The position numbers and the translations under genes were made by a program. A model generated the notes under the pieces. The model worked only from the letters and a program-made list of their open reading frames with translations, was not told the DNA's origin and made no database searches. Positions 1-8,932 of a stretch of DNA of 64,000 nt are shown here, in pieces; within the stretch, counting starts at the first letter, position 1; every line of letters begins with the position of its first letter. Source of the stretch: Kitasatospora phosalacinea (lineage in GTDB: Bacteria > Actinomycetota > Actinomycetes > Streptomycetales > Streptomycetaceae). Location: contig NZ_JNWZ01000009.1 in assembly GCF_000716545.1 (NCBI RefSeq), positions 1-64,000 of the forward strand, read 5' to 3'.

Positions 1-123
1 GGGCGGGCGGGGGTGCGGGCGGGGCGGGGCGGCTTCCGCCGGCGGGGTGGAAAGCGCGTACCGGACGGCGGCGGGGGCAGGCGGGGGCCGTACGCTGGCG
101 GGACTACGGCGTGAGGAACAGGC

Positions 124-1230
124 ATGCGAGCGGCCCCGGGTCAGGTGGTGGCCGGGCGGTACCGGGTGACGGACCGTTCGGAGGGTGAGGTCGGTGTTCC
201 GGCGGTGGACCTCCACGGCGGGGCGCGGGTGCGGCTGTTCGGGCTGGAGCTGCCCGAGCTGCTGGTGCCGGGCCACCCGGTGGGGGAGCCCGCGCCGTCG
301 TACGGGCCGCGGCTGACCGCGCGGGTCGCGCAGGTCGCGGCGGCGGCGGACAGGCACCCGAGGCTGCTGCGGGGGCTCGCGGCCGGGCCGGAGGGCGACG
401 TGCTGTGGGTCGCCGAGGAGGCGGTGCCGGGGGTGCCGCTGGAGCGGCTGGCGGGCAACGGCCCGGTCTCGCCGTACCGGGTGGCGGAGATCGGGGCGGA
501 CCTGGCGGGCGCGCTGCGCTCGGTGCACGAGGCCGGTCTGACGCACGGGAACCTGACCCTGCGCACGGTGCTGGTCTGCGAGGACGGCGCGGCGATGCTC
601 GGCGGGCTGCTGCTGGGCGCCGCCGAGGAGGAGCTGTGCGCGGCGCTGGGCGGCGAGGTGCCGCGCCGGGTGTACGAGACCCGGGCGCTGATGCTCGGTC
701 CGCTCGCCGAGCGCTGGGCGATCGATCCGGGCGCCCCCGCGGACACCTGGGCGCTGGGGGTGCTGCTGTACCGGCTGCTGACCGGGCACGGCCCGTACCC
801 GGAGAGCGACCTGCCGACGCTGCTGGCGGCCGTCCGGGACGGGCACCACCACCCCGCCGACGGGTGCGGCCCGCTGCGGCCGCTGGTCGAGCGGCTGCTG
901 CGGCCGGACGCCGGGGCCCGGCCCGACGCGGCCGCCGTGCAGCGGGAGTTGCGCGAACTGCTGGCGTTCGCACCCGAACCGGGCCTGGACGGCCCGCCCG
1001 ACCCGCTGCTGCCGGTGCTCCGCCCGGAGGCCGGGCCGCTGGTGCCGCACCAGGGCGGCCGGCGCCCGTCGCGGGCGGAGCGGGCGGAACGGGCGGAACG
1101 GGCGACGGACCGTCAGGCTCCGGCGCGCCCACCGCGGATACCGCCCGGGATGCTCGGACCGCTGGTGCTGGGGGGCGTGCTGGTGCTGCTGGCCGCGGCG
1201 CTCGGCACGATCGTGGCGGTCGCAGGCTGA
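124..1230 (+). CDS. Membrane-anchored protein kinase-like protein (probable pseudokinase)
   Basis: The 368-residue product has the layout of a bacterial Ser/Thr kinase domain but has lost the catalytic signature. The HRDxKxxN loop reads HGNLTLRTV (H141-G142-N143), so the catalytic Asp is missing. The DFG position reads roughly LGG near residue 160, and no glycine-rich P-loop is visible at the N-terminus. The C-lobe pattern (DTWALGVLLYRLLTGHGPYP) is kept. A charged linker rich in RAERAE repeats leads to one hydrophobic segment at about residues 345-368, predicting a cytosolic domain with a C-terminal membrane anchor. The ATG follows GAGGAA, and a TACGCT -10-like box lies at 91-96. The next gene is an intact kinase, so a scaffold or regulator role for that kinase is a reasonable inference. 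Confidence 0.85.
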   Translation: MRAAPGQVVAGRYRVTDRSEGEVGVPAVDLHGGARVRLFGLELPELLVPGHPVGEPAPSYGPRLTARVAQVAAAADRHPRLLRGLAAGPEGDVLWVAEEAVPGVPLERLAGNGPVSPYRVAEIGADLAGALRSVHEAGLTHGNLTLRTVLVCEDGAAMLGGLLLGAAEEELCAALGGEVPRRVYETRALMLGPLAERWAIDPGAPADTWALGVLLYRLLTGHGPYPESDLPTLLAAVRDGHHHPADGCGPLRPLVERLLRPDAGARPDAAAVQRELRELLAFAPEPGLDGPPDPLLPVLRPEAGPLVPHQGGRRPSRAERAERAERATDRQAPARPPRIPPGMLGPLVLGGVLVLLAAALGTIVAVAG

Positions 1231-1386
1231 GAACGTCCGGTCACGGTGAGGTCCGTAGGCCGGGTCGCGATTCCCGGGCGGCCCGGCGCGGCCTAGGCTT
1301 GCCTCCTGAACCGTCGGTGCGAGCAGGCACACGGTCTGCCAGGACCCCGTCCGACCGGCGGTGGGGGAGCGAAGGGGGGGACGGTC

Positions 1387-3057
1387 ATGGGCGCACAGGA
1401 CCAGTCGACCGGCCGTCTGCTGGCCGGGCGGTACGCGCTCGGCGAGCGCCTGGGGCGCGGCGGGATGGGGACCGTCTGGCGTGCCAGGGACGAGATGCTG
1501 GACCGGGAGGTCGCCGTCAAGGAACTGACGGTCAGCCACCTCTCGGAGGAGGACCTGGAGATGCTCCAGTCCCGGATGAAGCGCGAGGCCAGGGCCGCGG
1601 CCCGGATCAAGCACCCGGGCGTGATCACTATTCACGACGTGCTGGAGCAGGACGGCCGGCCGTGGATCGTGATGGAGCTGGTGGACGGCCGCGCGCTGTC
1701 CGACGTGATCACCCAGGACGGCACGCTGACGCCCCGGGAGGCCGCGGACGTCGGCCTCCAGGTGCTCGCCGCCCTGCACCGCGGCCACCAGCTGGGGGTG
1801 CTGCACCGGGACGTCAAGCCCGCCAACGTGCTGCTGGAGCACGGCACCGGACGGGTGGTGCTGCTCGACTTCGGCATCGCCAAGTTCGAGGGCGCGATGG
1901 ACATCACCCGCCCGGGCGACCTGGTGGGCTCGCCCGACTACCTGGCCCCGGAGCGGGCCCAGGGCCAGCGGCCCGGCCCGGCGTCCGACCTGTGGGCGCT
2001 GGGCGCGACGCTGTACCACGCGGTCGAGGGCGAGTCGCCGTTCCGCCGGGACAACCCGCTCAGCACGCTCACCGCGGTCGTCGACGAGCCGCTGCCGACC
2101 CCGCGCCGGGCCGCCGGGCTCGGGCCGGTGCTGGCCGCGCTGATGGCCAAGGACCCGGCCGAGCGGCCGGGCGCCGACGAGGCCGGCCGGATGCTGCGCG
2201 AGGTCGCCGACGGACACACCGTCAGCATCCGGGTGCCCGAGCAGGCCGGCGCGTCCCGGCTGCCCACCCAGTTGGTCCCGGTCGTCGACCGGGTCGCGGA
2301 GGGCGTCCCCGCCGAGCCGGCCACCGAGACCGCAGCGAGCGCCGCGACCGCCGAGACCGCCGGGACCGCCACGGCGCAGCCCGCCGAGCCCTCGCCCGCG
2401 CCCGCTCCCGTACCCGCGCCGGCCGCGCCGCGGCGGCGGCGCCGGGCGGTGCTGTGGGCGGTGGTCGGCGTGCTGCTGCTGACCGGGGCGGGCGGCGGCG
2501 CGTACTACCTCCGGCAGCACCGCGAGAGCCCGGTGGTCCCGCCCGTCCCGGTCGCGTCCGGGACGGAGAACCCGCTGCCCTCGGAGAGCCCGCTGCCCAG
2601 CGGCGCGGCCGCGCCCCCCGGGTACGCCTGGCAGGACGACCCGGCCGGGTTCCGCTTCCTGCGGCCCACCGACGGCGACTGGGTGCGCACCGAGAAGAGC
2701 GGCGGGCAGGTCTACTACTCGCCGGACAACCTGGACCACTTCCTGCTGTTCGCGGTCACGGTCGGCCAGCCGCTCTCGCCGCAGGAGCACTTCCTGCAGA
2801 TGGAGGCCTCGCTGAGCAAGAGCCTGAAGGACTACCAGCGCACCAGCCTCGCCATCGCCAAGATCAAGGGCGAGGAGGGCGCGGTGTGGGAGTTCAGCTT
2901 CGGCTCGAAGGACGCCCGCCGGCACGCCAAGGAGGTCGAGTTCCGGCGCGCCGACGGCACCGCCTACATGGTGTACGTGTCGGGGCCGGAGAAGGACTGG
3001 CTGGAGAGCCTGCGGCAGTTCACCACGGTGCTGAACAACTTCACCCCGACCTCCTAG
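1387..3057 (+). CDS. Transmembrane serine/threonine protein kinase
   Basis: A 556-residue Hanks-type kinase. Visible motifs are the P-loop GRGGMG (23-28), the catalytic lysine in AVKEL (K45), HRDVKPAN (D142), DFG (161-163) and the GSPDYLAPE activation segment. After about residue 270 comes a Pro/Ala-rich linker, one transmembrane helix at about 350-375, and an external domain of roughly 175 residues (YAWQDDPAGFRF... to the C-terminus). That domain shows no PASTA repeats, so the sensed signal is unknown. It phosphorylates Ser/Thr residues of cytosolic targets, which cannot be named from sequence. It lies 156 bp downstream of the pseudokinase. A TAGGCT -10-like box at 1294-1299 suggests its own promoter, and a short hairpin with a T-tract follows the stop. 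Confidence 0.95.
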   Translation: MGAQDQSTGRLLAGRYALGERLGRGGMGTVWRARDEMLDREVAVKELTVSHLSEEDLEMLQSRMKREARAAARIKHPGVITIHDVLEQDGRPWIVMELVDGRALSDVITQDGTLTPREAADVGLQVLAALHRGHQLGVLHRDVKPANVLLEHGTGRVVLLDFGIAKFEGAMDITRPGDLVGSPDYLAPERAQGQRPGPASDLWALGATLYHAVEGESPFRRDNPLSTLTAVVDEPLPTPRRAAGLGPVLAALMAKDPAERPGADEAGRMLREVADGHTVSIRVPEQAGASRLPTQLVPVVDRVAEGVPAEPATETAASAATAETAGTATAQPAEPSPAPAPVPAPAAPRRRRRAVLWAVVGVLLLTGAGGGAYYLRQHRESPVVPPVPVASGTENPLPSESPLPSGAAAPPGYAWQDDPAGFRFLRPTDGDWVRTEKSGGQVYYSPDNLDHFLLFAVTVGQPLSPQEHFLQMEASLSKSLKDYQRTSLAIAKIKGEEGAVWEFSFGSKDARRHAKEVEFRRADGTAYMVYVSGPEKDWLESLRQFTTVLNNFTPTS

Positions 3058-3058
3058 C

Positions 3059-3081
3059 CGGAGCGCGAGGCTCCGCCTTTT
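3059..3081 (+). terminator. Rho-independent terminator after the kinase gene
   Basis: CGGAGC and GCTCCG form a 6-bp stem with a 5-base loop at 3059-3075, followed by CCTTTT. It begins two bases after the kinase stop codon. A real T-tract is uncommon in this GC-rich sequence and strengthens the call. Confidence 0.6.
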
Positions 3082-3119
3082 GGTGTTACCGGCGGGTACA
3101 CAAGTCGCGGCCGAGGGCC

Positions 3120-3131
3120 TAGGCTGCCCGC
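3120..3131 (+). promoter_or_regulatory. -10 box of a probably leaderless promoter for the dehydrogenase gene
   Basis: TAGGCT lies at 3120-3125, exactly 7 bases before the ATG at 3132. There is no Shine-Dalgarno sequence in front of that ATG. This is the spacing expected when transcription begins at the A of the start codon. The -35 region is not obvious. Confidence 0.5.
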
Positions 3132-4739
3132 ATGACGGAGAGCACGAGCCAGGTCCGGCGCAATCCGGCGGCGAAGGGTGCGGCGCGCGGCGTCGCTTCG
3201 GCGGTCCCGGCGGCGCTGGTCGCGCGGCTGGCCAAGGGCGTCACCGCGTCCGGCGAGCAGCGCGCCGAGACGATCGCGCCGCTGACCGGAGAGGTGCTGG
3301 CCACCCTGCCGGTGTCCTCGGAGCAGGACGTGCAGCTGGCCTTCGAGCGGGCCCGGCAGGCTCAGCCGGCCTGGTCCGCGCTGTCGGTGCGGCACCGGGC
3401 CGGCGTCCTGCTGCGCTTCCACGACCTGCTGCTCAGGCGGCAGGACGAGGTCCTCGACCTCATCCAGGCGGAGACCGGCAAGGCCAGGCTGCACGCCTTC
3501 GAGGAGGTGATGGCCGTCGCCTCGGCGGCCCGGCACTACGGCCGCACCGCGCACGCCTACCTGAAGGACCGCCGCCGCGGCGGCGCCGTGCCCGGCCTGA
3601 CCAGCGCCGTGGAGGCCCGCCGCCCCAAGGGCGTGGTCGGGCAGATCTCGCCCTGGAACTATCCGCTGGAGCTGTCCGTCGGCGACGCGCTGCCCGCCCT
3701 GGTCGCGGGCAACGCGGTGGTCAACAAGCCGGACACCCAGACCGCGCTGACCGCGCTGTGGGCCCGCGAGCTGTTCGTCGAGGCCGGACTGCCCCCGCAG
3801 GCCTGGCAGATCGTGCTCGGCGACGGCCCGGTGATCGGCCCGCAGGTCGTCGAGCGCGCCGACTACGTGGCCTTCACCGGCTCCACCCGCACCGGGCGGG
3901 ACGTCGCCCGGCGGGCCGCCGAGCGGCTGGTCGGCGCCTCGCTGGAACTCGGCGGCAAGAACGCCATGCTGGTGCTCGCCGACGCCGACCTGGACCGGGC
4001 CGCCGCGGGCGCCGTCCGGGCCTGCTTCTCCTCGGCCGGCCAGCTGTGCATCTCCATCGAACGGCTCTACGTGCACCGCTCGGTCGCCGACGCCTTCCTG
4101 GCGAAGTTCGCCGAGAAGACCTCGGCGCTGCGCCTGGGCGGCGGCCTCGCCTACGGCGCCGACATGGGCTCGCTGGTCTCCCACCGCCAGCTGGAGACCG
4201 TCACCCGGCACGTCGAGGAGGCCGTCAAGGCCGGCGCGAAGGTGCTGGCCGGCGGGCGGCCCCGCCCCGACCTGGGCCCGCTCTTCTACGAGCCGACCAT
4301 CCTGGACGGCGTCACCCCCGACATGGCGGTCTGCGCCGAGGAGACCTTCGGCCCGGTCGTCTCGGTCTACCGCTTCGACAGCGAGGACGAGGCCGTCGCC
4401 GCCGCCAACGGCACCCCGTACGGCCTGAACTCCAGCGTCTGGACGAAGGACACCGCCCGCGGCCGCAGGGTCGCCGCCCGGCTGCGCACCGGCACCGTCA
4501 ACGTCAACGAGGCGTACGCCGCCGCGTACGGCTCGGTGGCCTCGCCGATGGGCGGCATGGGCGACTCCGGGCTCGGCCGGCGGCACGGCGCCGAGGGCAT
4601 CCTGCGCTACACCGAGGCGCAGACCATCGCCGTGCAGCGGCTGCTGCCGATCGGCCCGTCGATGGGCATGGACGACCGGAAGTTCGCCGAGCTGTTCACC
4701 ACCGGCCTGAAGGCCATGAAGGCGTTCCGCCTGAAGTAG
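3132..4739 (+). CDS. gabD2: Succinate-semialdehyde dehydrogenase (NADP+)
   Basis: A 535-residue aldehyde dehydrogenase that oxidises succinic semialdehyde to succinate in the cytosol, feeding the TCA cycle from GABA or the 2-oxoglutarate bypass. The family signature is complete: SPWNYP (N176), FTGSTRTG, ELGGKN (general base E272) and SAGQLC (nucleophile C306), followed by EETFGPV. The first ~35 residues are a variable extension before the conserved core. The sequence resembles the GabD2/succinic-semialdehyde branch, but substrate is inferred from family and neighbourhood. The GMC oxidoreductase gene begins 44 bp downstream and is often found beside this enzyme in related genomes. Confidence 0.88.
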   Translation: MTESTSQVRRNPAAKGAARGVASAVPAALVARLAKGVTASGEQRAETIAPLTGEVLATLPVSSEQDVQLAFERARQAQPAWSALSVRHRAGVLLRFHDLLLRRQDEVLDLIQAETGKARLHAFEEVMAVASAARHYGRTAHAYLKDRRRGGAVPGLTSAVEARRPKGVVGQISPWNYPLELSVGDALPALVAGNAVVNKPDTQTALTALWARELFVEAGLPPQAWQIVLGDGPVIGPQVVERADYVAFTGSTRTGRDVARRAAERLVGASLELGGKNAMLVLADADLDRAAAGAVRACFSSAGQLCISIERLYVHRSVADAFLAKFAEKTSALRLGGGLAYGADMGSLVSHRQLETVTRHVEEAVKAGAKVLAGGRPRPDLGPLFYEPTILDGVTPDMAVCAEETFGPVVSVYRFDSEDEAVAAANGTPYGLNSSVWTKDTARGRRVAARLRTGTVNVNEAYAAAYGSVASPMGGMGDSGLGRRHGAEGILRYTEAQTIAVQRLLPIGPSMGMDDRKFAELFTTGLKAMKAFRLK

Positions 4740-4783
4740 CCGGTCCGGGCCGACCCGAGTAGCCAATCCAGGAGGGGACAGCA

Positions 4784-6544
4784 GTGTCGTACGACTACGA
4801 CGTCGTGGTGGTCGGTTCGGGCTTCGGCGGCTCGGTCGCGGCCCTGCGGCTCACCGAGAAGGGCTACCGGGTCGCCGTCCTGGAGGCCGGGCGCAGGTTC
4901 CGCCGCGAGGAACTGCCCACCACCTCCTGGAACCTGCGCGACTACCTGTGGGCACCCGCCCTCGGCCGCTACGGCATCCAGCGCATCCACCTGCTGCGCA
5001 ACGTGCTGATCCTGGCCGGGGCGGGCGTCGGCGGCGGCTCGCTGAACTACGCCAACACCCTGTACGTCCCGCCGAAGGCGTTCTTCGAGGACCGGCAGTG
5101 GCGGCACATCACCGACTGGCAGGCCGAGCTCGCCCCGTTCTACGACCAGGCGCAGCGGATGCTCGGGGTGCGGCTCAACCCCACCATGACCCCCTCCGAC
5201 GTGCACCTGAAGGCCGCCGCCGAGGCGATGGGCTGCGGCGACACCTTCCACCTGGCGCCCGTCGGGGTGTTCTTCGGCGACGGGCGGGACGGCACCGGCG
5301 AGGCCAAGGCCGCGCCCGGCGACGAGGTCGACGACCCGTACTTCGGCGGCGCCGGGCCCAGGCGCCGGGCGTGCACCGAGTGCGGGGAGTGCATGACCGG
5401 CTGCCGGCACGGCGCCAAGAACACCCTCACCGAGAACTACCTGTACCTGGCCGAGCGGGCCGGCGCCGAGATCCTGCCGATGACCACCGTCAGGCGGCTG
5501 CGCCCGCACGGCGGGGGCTACGCGGTCGACGTGCTGCCCACCGACGCCCGCACCCGGCGGGCGCGGAAGGCGGGGGCGCGCACGATCACTGCCGAGCGGG
5601 TCGTCGTCGCGGCGGGCACCTACGGCACCCAGACGCTGCTGCACCGGATGCGCGAGAGCGGGCTGCTGCCCCGGATCTCCGCCCGCCTCGGCCACCTCAC
5701 CCGCACCAACTCCGAAGCCCTGGTGGGCGCGCAGACCTCCACCCGGCGCTACGGGGAGCGCCCCGACTTCACCCGCGGCGTGGCCATCACCTCCTCGGTG
5801 CACCCCGACGCCGACACCCACATCGAGCCGGTCCGCTACGGGCGGGGCTCCAACGCGATGGGCGCGCTCTCCATCCAGCAGGTCAGCGGCGCCGGGCGCG
5901 GGCCGCGCTGGCTGCGCTACCTGGGCACCGCCGCCCGGCACCCGTGGATCTTCGTCCAGTCGATGAACCAGCACCGCTGGTCGGAGAAGACCATCATCGG
6001 ACTGGTCATGCAGTCCCTGGACAACTCGCTGACCGTCTCGCTGAAGAACGGGAAGCTCACCTCCCGGCAGGGCCACGGCGCGCCCAACCCCAGCTGGATC
6101 CCGGCCGCCGAGGAGGGCGCCCGGGCGCTCGCCGCGTCCATCAACGGCTTCCCCGGCTCCACCGCCGGCGAGATCTTCGACATCCCGCTGACCGCGCACT
6201 TCCTCGGCGGCTGCCCGATCGGCGACAGCGCCGACACCGGCGTCGTCGACCCCTACCACCGGCTGTACGGGCACCCCGGGATCAGCGTGGTCGACGGCTC
6301 GGCGGTCTCCGCCAACCTGGGCGTCAACCCCTCGCTCACCATCACCGCGCAGGCCGAGCGCGCCATGTCGATGTGGCCCAACCGCGGCGAGGCCGACCCG
6401 CGCCCCGAACCGGGGGCCGCCTACCGCCCGGTGCCGCCCGTCGTCCCGCGCCAACCCGCCGTCCCGGCAGGGGCGTTCGGCGCGCTCAGGCTCCCGCTGC
6501 TGGCCGTCCCCGAAGTGCCCCGCCGGGCCCCGGAAGGCGATTGA
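4784..6544 (+). CDS. GMC-family FAD oxidoreductase (cholesterol oxidase-like)
   Basis: A 586-residue flavoprotein. The N-terminus carries the dinucleotide fold VVVGSGFGGSVAALRL (about residues 8-23), followed by the GMC signature GAGVGGGSLNYAN. Mid-protein there is a cysteine-rich motif CTECGECMTGCRHGAKNT (near residue 205), typical of the ChoD-like actinobacterial subgroup. The C-terminal active-site region AHFLGGCPIG, then DGSAVSANLGVNPSLT, is intact. The GTG start is fixed by a strong AGGAGGGG 7 bases upstream. These enzymes oxidise alcohol substrates, including sterols in some cases, with FAD; the actual substrate is unknown. It is probably cotranscribed with the upstream dehydrogenase. 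Confidence 0.88.
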   Translation: MSYDYDVVVVGSGFGGSVAALRLTEKGYRVAVLEAGRRFRREELPTTSWNLRDYLWAPALGRYGIQRIHLLRNVLILAGAGVGGGSLNYANTLYVPPKAFFEDRQWRHITDWQAELAPFYDQAQRMLGVRLNPTMTPSDVHLKAAAEAMGCGDTFHLAPVGVFFGDGRDGTGEAKAAPGDEVDDPYFGGAGPRRRACTECGECMTGCRHGAKNTLTENYLYLAERAGAEILPMTTVRRLRPHGGGYAVDVLPTDARTRRARKAGARTITAERVVVAAGTYGTQTLLHRMRESGLLPRISARLGHLTRTNSEALVGAQTSTRRYGERPDFTRGVAITSSVHPDADTHIEPVRYGRGSNAMGALSIQQVSGAGRGPRWLRYLGTAARHPWIFVQSMNQHRWSEKTIIGLVMQSLDNSLTVSLKNGKLTSRQGHGAPNPSWIPAAEEGARALAASINGFPGSTAGEIFDIPLTAHFLGGCPIGDSADTGVVDPYHRLYGHPGISVVDGSAVSANLGVNPSLTITAQAERAMSMWPNRGEADPRPEPGAAYRPVPPVVPRQPAVPAGAFGALRLPLLAVPEVPRRAPEGD

Positions 6545-6608
6545 CATTCCTTTGCCGGCGGTGGGATAAACGGGCCCTCGAAGCACGAACCACCCGGGGG
6601 GACGCACC

Positions 6609-8189
6609 ATGCCCATCTGCCCGTCCTGCGGAGCGGCCTCGGCCGGCCCCGCGGCGACCTGCGCCAACTGCGGAAGACCGCTCGCCGCGCCCGCGATCGG
6701 CGACGTGGTCGAGGACACCGCCCCGGTCGGCGCCGGCTCCCCGTGGGGCACCGGCAAGGTGCACCACACCCGGGAGGCGCCGCTGCTCTCCCGCGGCTGG
6801 CTGACCGCCGGCCGGGTGCTGGTCGCGCCCACCGCGCTGCTGGTGCTGTCCGCCGTGATCGGCACCGCGAGCCAGGACGGCGCGTCGTCCCGGACGGCCA
6901 TGCCGTTCGGGGCCGGCGACGGGTTCCAGAGCTGGCTGTCCCTCGTCCTCACCGCCTTCGGCGCGCCGCTGCGGATCGTCATGAGCGCCGTCAAGCGCAG
7001 GGGCGACGGCTCGGCGACCAGCCTGGAGACCAGCGTCCACCTGGTGCTGTACCTGGTCGCGCTGGGCTGGCTGCTGGCGCTCTGGTCCGGCCTGCACCTC
7101 GGCGTCCGGGCCCGCCGCAGGGCCGGGGCCGCCGAGCCGGCCGGTGCCGCGGTCGGGGTCCAGGCGCTGCGCACCGGCGCGGTGTCCGCGGTGGTCGCGC
7201 TGCTGCTGGGCTGGCTGGCGGGCCAGGACTCGGACGGCGGCGACGGCTACGCCGCGATGAGCACCGAGGTCGGCCCGAGCCTGCTGCCGCTGGCGCTGTC
7301 CGCCGGCCTGGCCGCGGTCGTCCTGGTGCTGGCCGTGGACGGCGCGGCCGCGCTGCGCGCCGAGGCCGCCCGGCGCGGCTGGCTGGGCAGCCTGCTGGTC
7401 GCCTGGCAGCACGCCTTCCGCGTGGTCCTCGCCCTGCTGGTGCTGCTGACCGCGGTCGGGCTGGTGATGCAGCTCTCCTACGGCGACTCGCTCTGGAACA
7501 CCGGCACCCTGGCGATGGTCACCAACTACGGCGTGATGGTGCACGGCCTCGGCAGCGGCGCGACGCTGCTGGTCGGGGGTTTCGAGGACAGCCGCCTGTC
7601 GGTGTCGCTGTTCGACCTGGGCGACCACGGCGACGGCTGGTGGTTCGCCCTCCTCCCGGCGCTGGTCGCGGCGCTGGCGCTCGGCTGGTCCGCGCACCGG
7701 GGGCGGCTGGTCCAGCGCGACCGGGCGGTGCTGGCGGGCGTGTACGCGCTGCTCAACGCGCTGCTGCTGCTCGGCACCTCGGTGTGGTCCACGATCGGCG
7801 GCTCGAACAGCGGGAGCGGCGGGGTCGGCGGGGTCGGCGGTCTCACCTTCCGGACCGAGGACGTGCTCGGCTGGTCGGTGCTCTCGGTGCTGGTCTCCTC
7901 CGCGGTCTGGGGCGTGTTCGGCGCGCTCGCGGTGCCCGGCCTGCTCGACGGGCTGCGCGGCACCCCGGTGCCACTGGCCCCGCCGCGTCCGGTCGCCCCG
8001 CCGATGCCGGCCGTGCCGCCGGTGCCCGGGGCCCTGCCGTCCCTGCCCGGCCAGGCCGTCGGTGAGCGGCTGGACACGGTCGCGCACGGCTCGGTCGAGC
8101 TGGTGGTCGACGAGCCGGCGGCCCCCGCCGTCGCGCGCGACGGGGACGCGGACCCGCACGCCGCGTTCCGGCGCCCCGGCACCGACTGA
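6609..8189 (+). CDS. Zinc-ribbon polytopic membrane protein of unknown function
   Basis: A 526-residue protein that opens with a CPSCG...CANCG zinc ribbon (Cys 4, 7, 18 and 21). Then come roughly eight to ten hydrophobic segments between about residues 75 and 460, including a Gly/Ser-rich stretch near 400. It ends with a Pro/Val-rich tail and an acidic C-terminus. The ribbon should be cytosolic. It resembles large hydrophobic proteins restricted to Streptomyces-type genomes, but I do not recognise a function. A purine-rich GGGGGG precedes the ATG. A strong hairpin terminator follows the stop, so it is the last gene of its transcript. Confidence 0.8.
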   Translation: MPICPSCGAASAGPAATCANCGRPLAAPAIGDVVEDTAPVGAGSPWGTGKVHHTREAPLLSRGWLTAGRVLVAPTALLVLSAVIGTASQDGASSRTAMPFGAGDGFQSWLSLVLTAFGAPLRIVMSAVKRRGDGSATSLETSVHLVLYLVALGWLLALWSGLHLGVRARRRAGAAEPAGAAVGVQALRTGAVSAVVALLLGWLAGQDSDGGDGYAAMSTEVGPSLLPLALSAGLAAVVLVLAVDGAAALRAEAARRGWLGSLLVAWQHAFRVVLALLVLLTAVGLVMQLSYGDSLWNTGTLAMVTNYGVMVHGLGSGATLLVGGFEDSRLSVSLFDLGDHGDGWWFALLPALVAALALGWSAHRGRLVQRDRAVLAGVYALLNALLLLGTSVWSTIGGSNSGSGGVGGVGGLTFRTEDVLGWSVLSVLVSSAVWGVFGALAVPGLLDGLRGTPVPLAPPRPVAPPMPAVPPVPGALPSLPGQAVGERLDTVAHGSVELVVDEPAAPAVARDGDADPHAAFRRPGTD

Positions 8190-8205
8190 CCGGGCCCGGA
8201 CAGGG

Positions 8206-8237
8206 CAAAGGGCCCCGCGGGGGAACGGGGCCCTTTG
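8206..8237 (+). terminator. Strong hairpin terminator after the zinc-ribbon membrane protein
   Basis: CAAAGGGCCCCG (8206-8217) and CGGGGCCCTTTG (8226-8237) form a perfect 12-bp stem with an 8-base loop. It lies 16 bases after the stop codon and has no long T-tract, as is usual for Streptomyces terminators. Confidence 0.8.
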
Positions 8238-8932
8238 TCACAGCACCCGGCGTCAGGGCCGCGCCGGTGCTGGTTGACGGCGCCGGGGGAGGAGCGCCGT
8301 CGCGGAAAGATGGTCATGGGCACGCCAGGAAGCCGGATGGGCCTCACGGAGCGTGAAAGAGGAGCCGTCCGCGAGAACGGCTCTCCGGGGCGGGAGGTGC
8401 GCGGTGAGCCCCCGTCTTCCATGCATCGTCCTGGACGAGGGCCTTGCCGTGCAACCGATTCGGCGTAAATGAGGGGTGCGGCCGGAACCGGACACGGCGC
8501 GGGGCGGCACCGGCCGGGCCGCCGCGGGCGGTCACCGTCCGTGATAAGAGCTTGCTGGGCGTACCGGGGCGTACGCCGGGGCGGGCGGCTGACTGAGGTG
8601 TGGCGGTCGGCACCGGTACCGGCCGCCACACCCCGGGTCCGCCCGGTCGCGGGCGGGGTAGCTGTCCCCTGCTGACCCGACCGCGGCACCGGGGCGCGGT
8701 CCCACGGCGGGCCCGTGCCCGCCACGCGCACCCGGTGGACCGGAGATGATCCACGCGTGGTTCGCCGCGAGGTGCCGCCCGCACCTGGAGGGTGCCGGCG
8801 TTCCGCGCGGTCTCCCGGTGCAACGATTCGCCCGCCCGCCCGGTCACGGCCGGCGGCGCGGGCAGTCGGGTGAAAGCGTCCCGGTAGACTCGGGAGTGAC
8901 ACCCCCCTCGTACCGCCGCCGGAAGGCCGTCT
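8238..8932. other. Gene-free interval upstream of guaA
   Basis: About 700 bp without a reading frame I would call a gene. Short open frames exist on both strands but lack a Shine-Dalgarno sequence and have Arg/Pro/Gly-rich composition typical of out-of-frame GC-rich DNA. Near 8560-8585 there is a short repeat of the type GGGCGTACCGGGGCGTACG. A TAGACT -10-like box (8885-8890) lies about 43 bases before the guaA start. Related genomes can carry a chorismate mutase-type gene in this neighbourhood; no trace of one is visible here. Confidence 0.55.

Noticed and set aside
405..3122. A 905-codon plus-strand frame across both kinase genes
   Set aside because: Composition is Arg/Gly/Ala with no domain signal, and the true kinase frames with HRD and DFG motifs occupy the same DNA.
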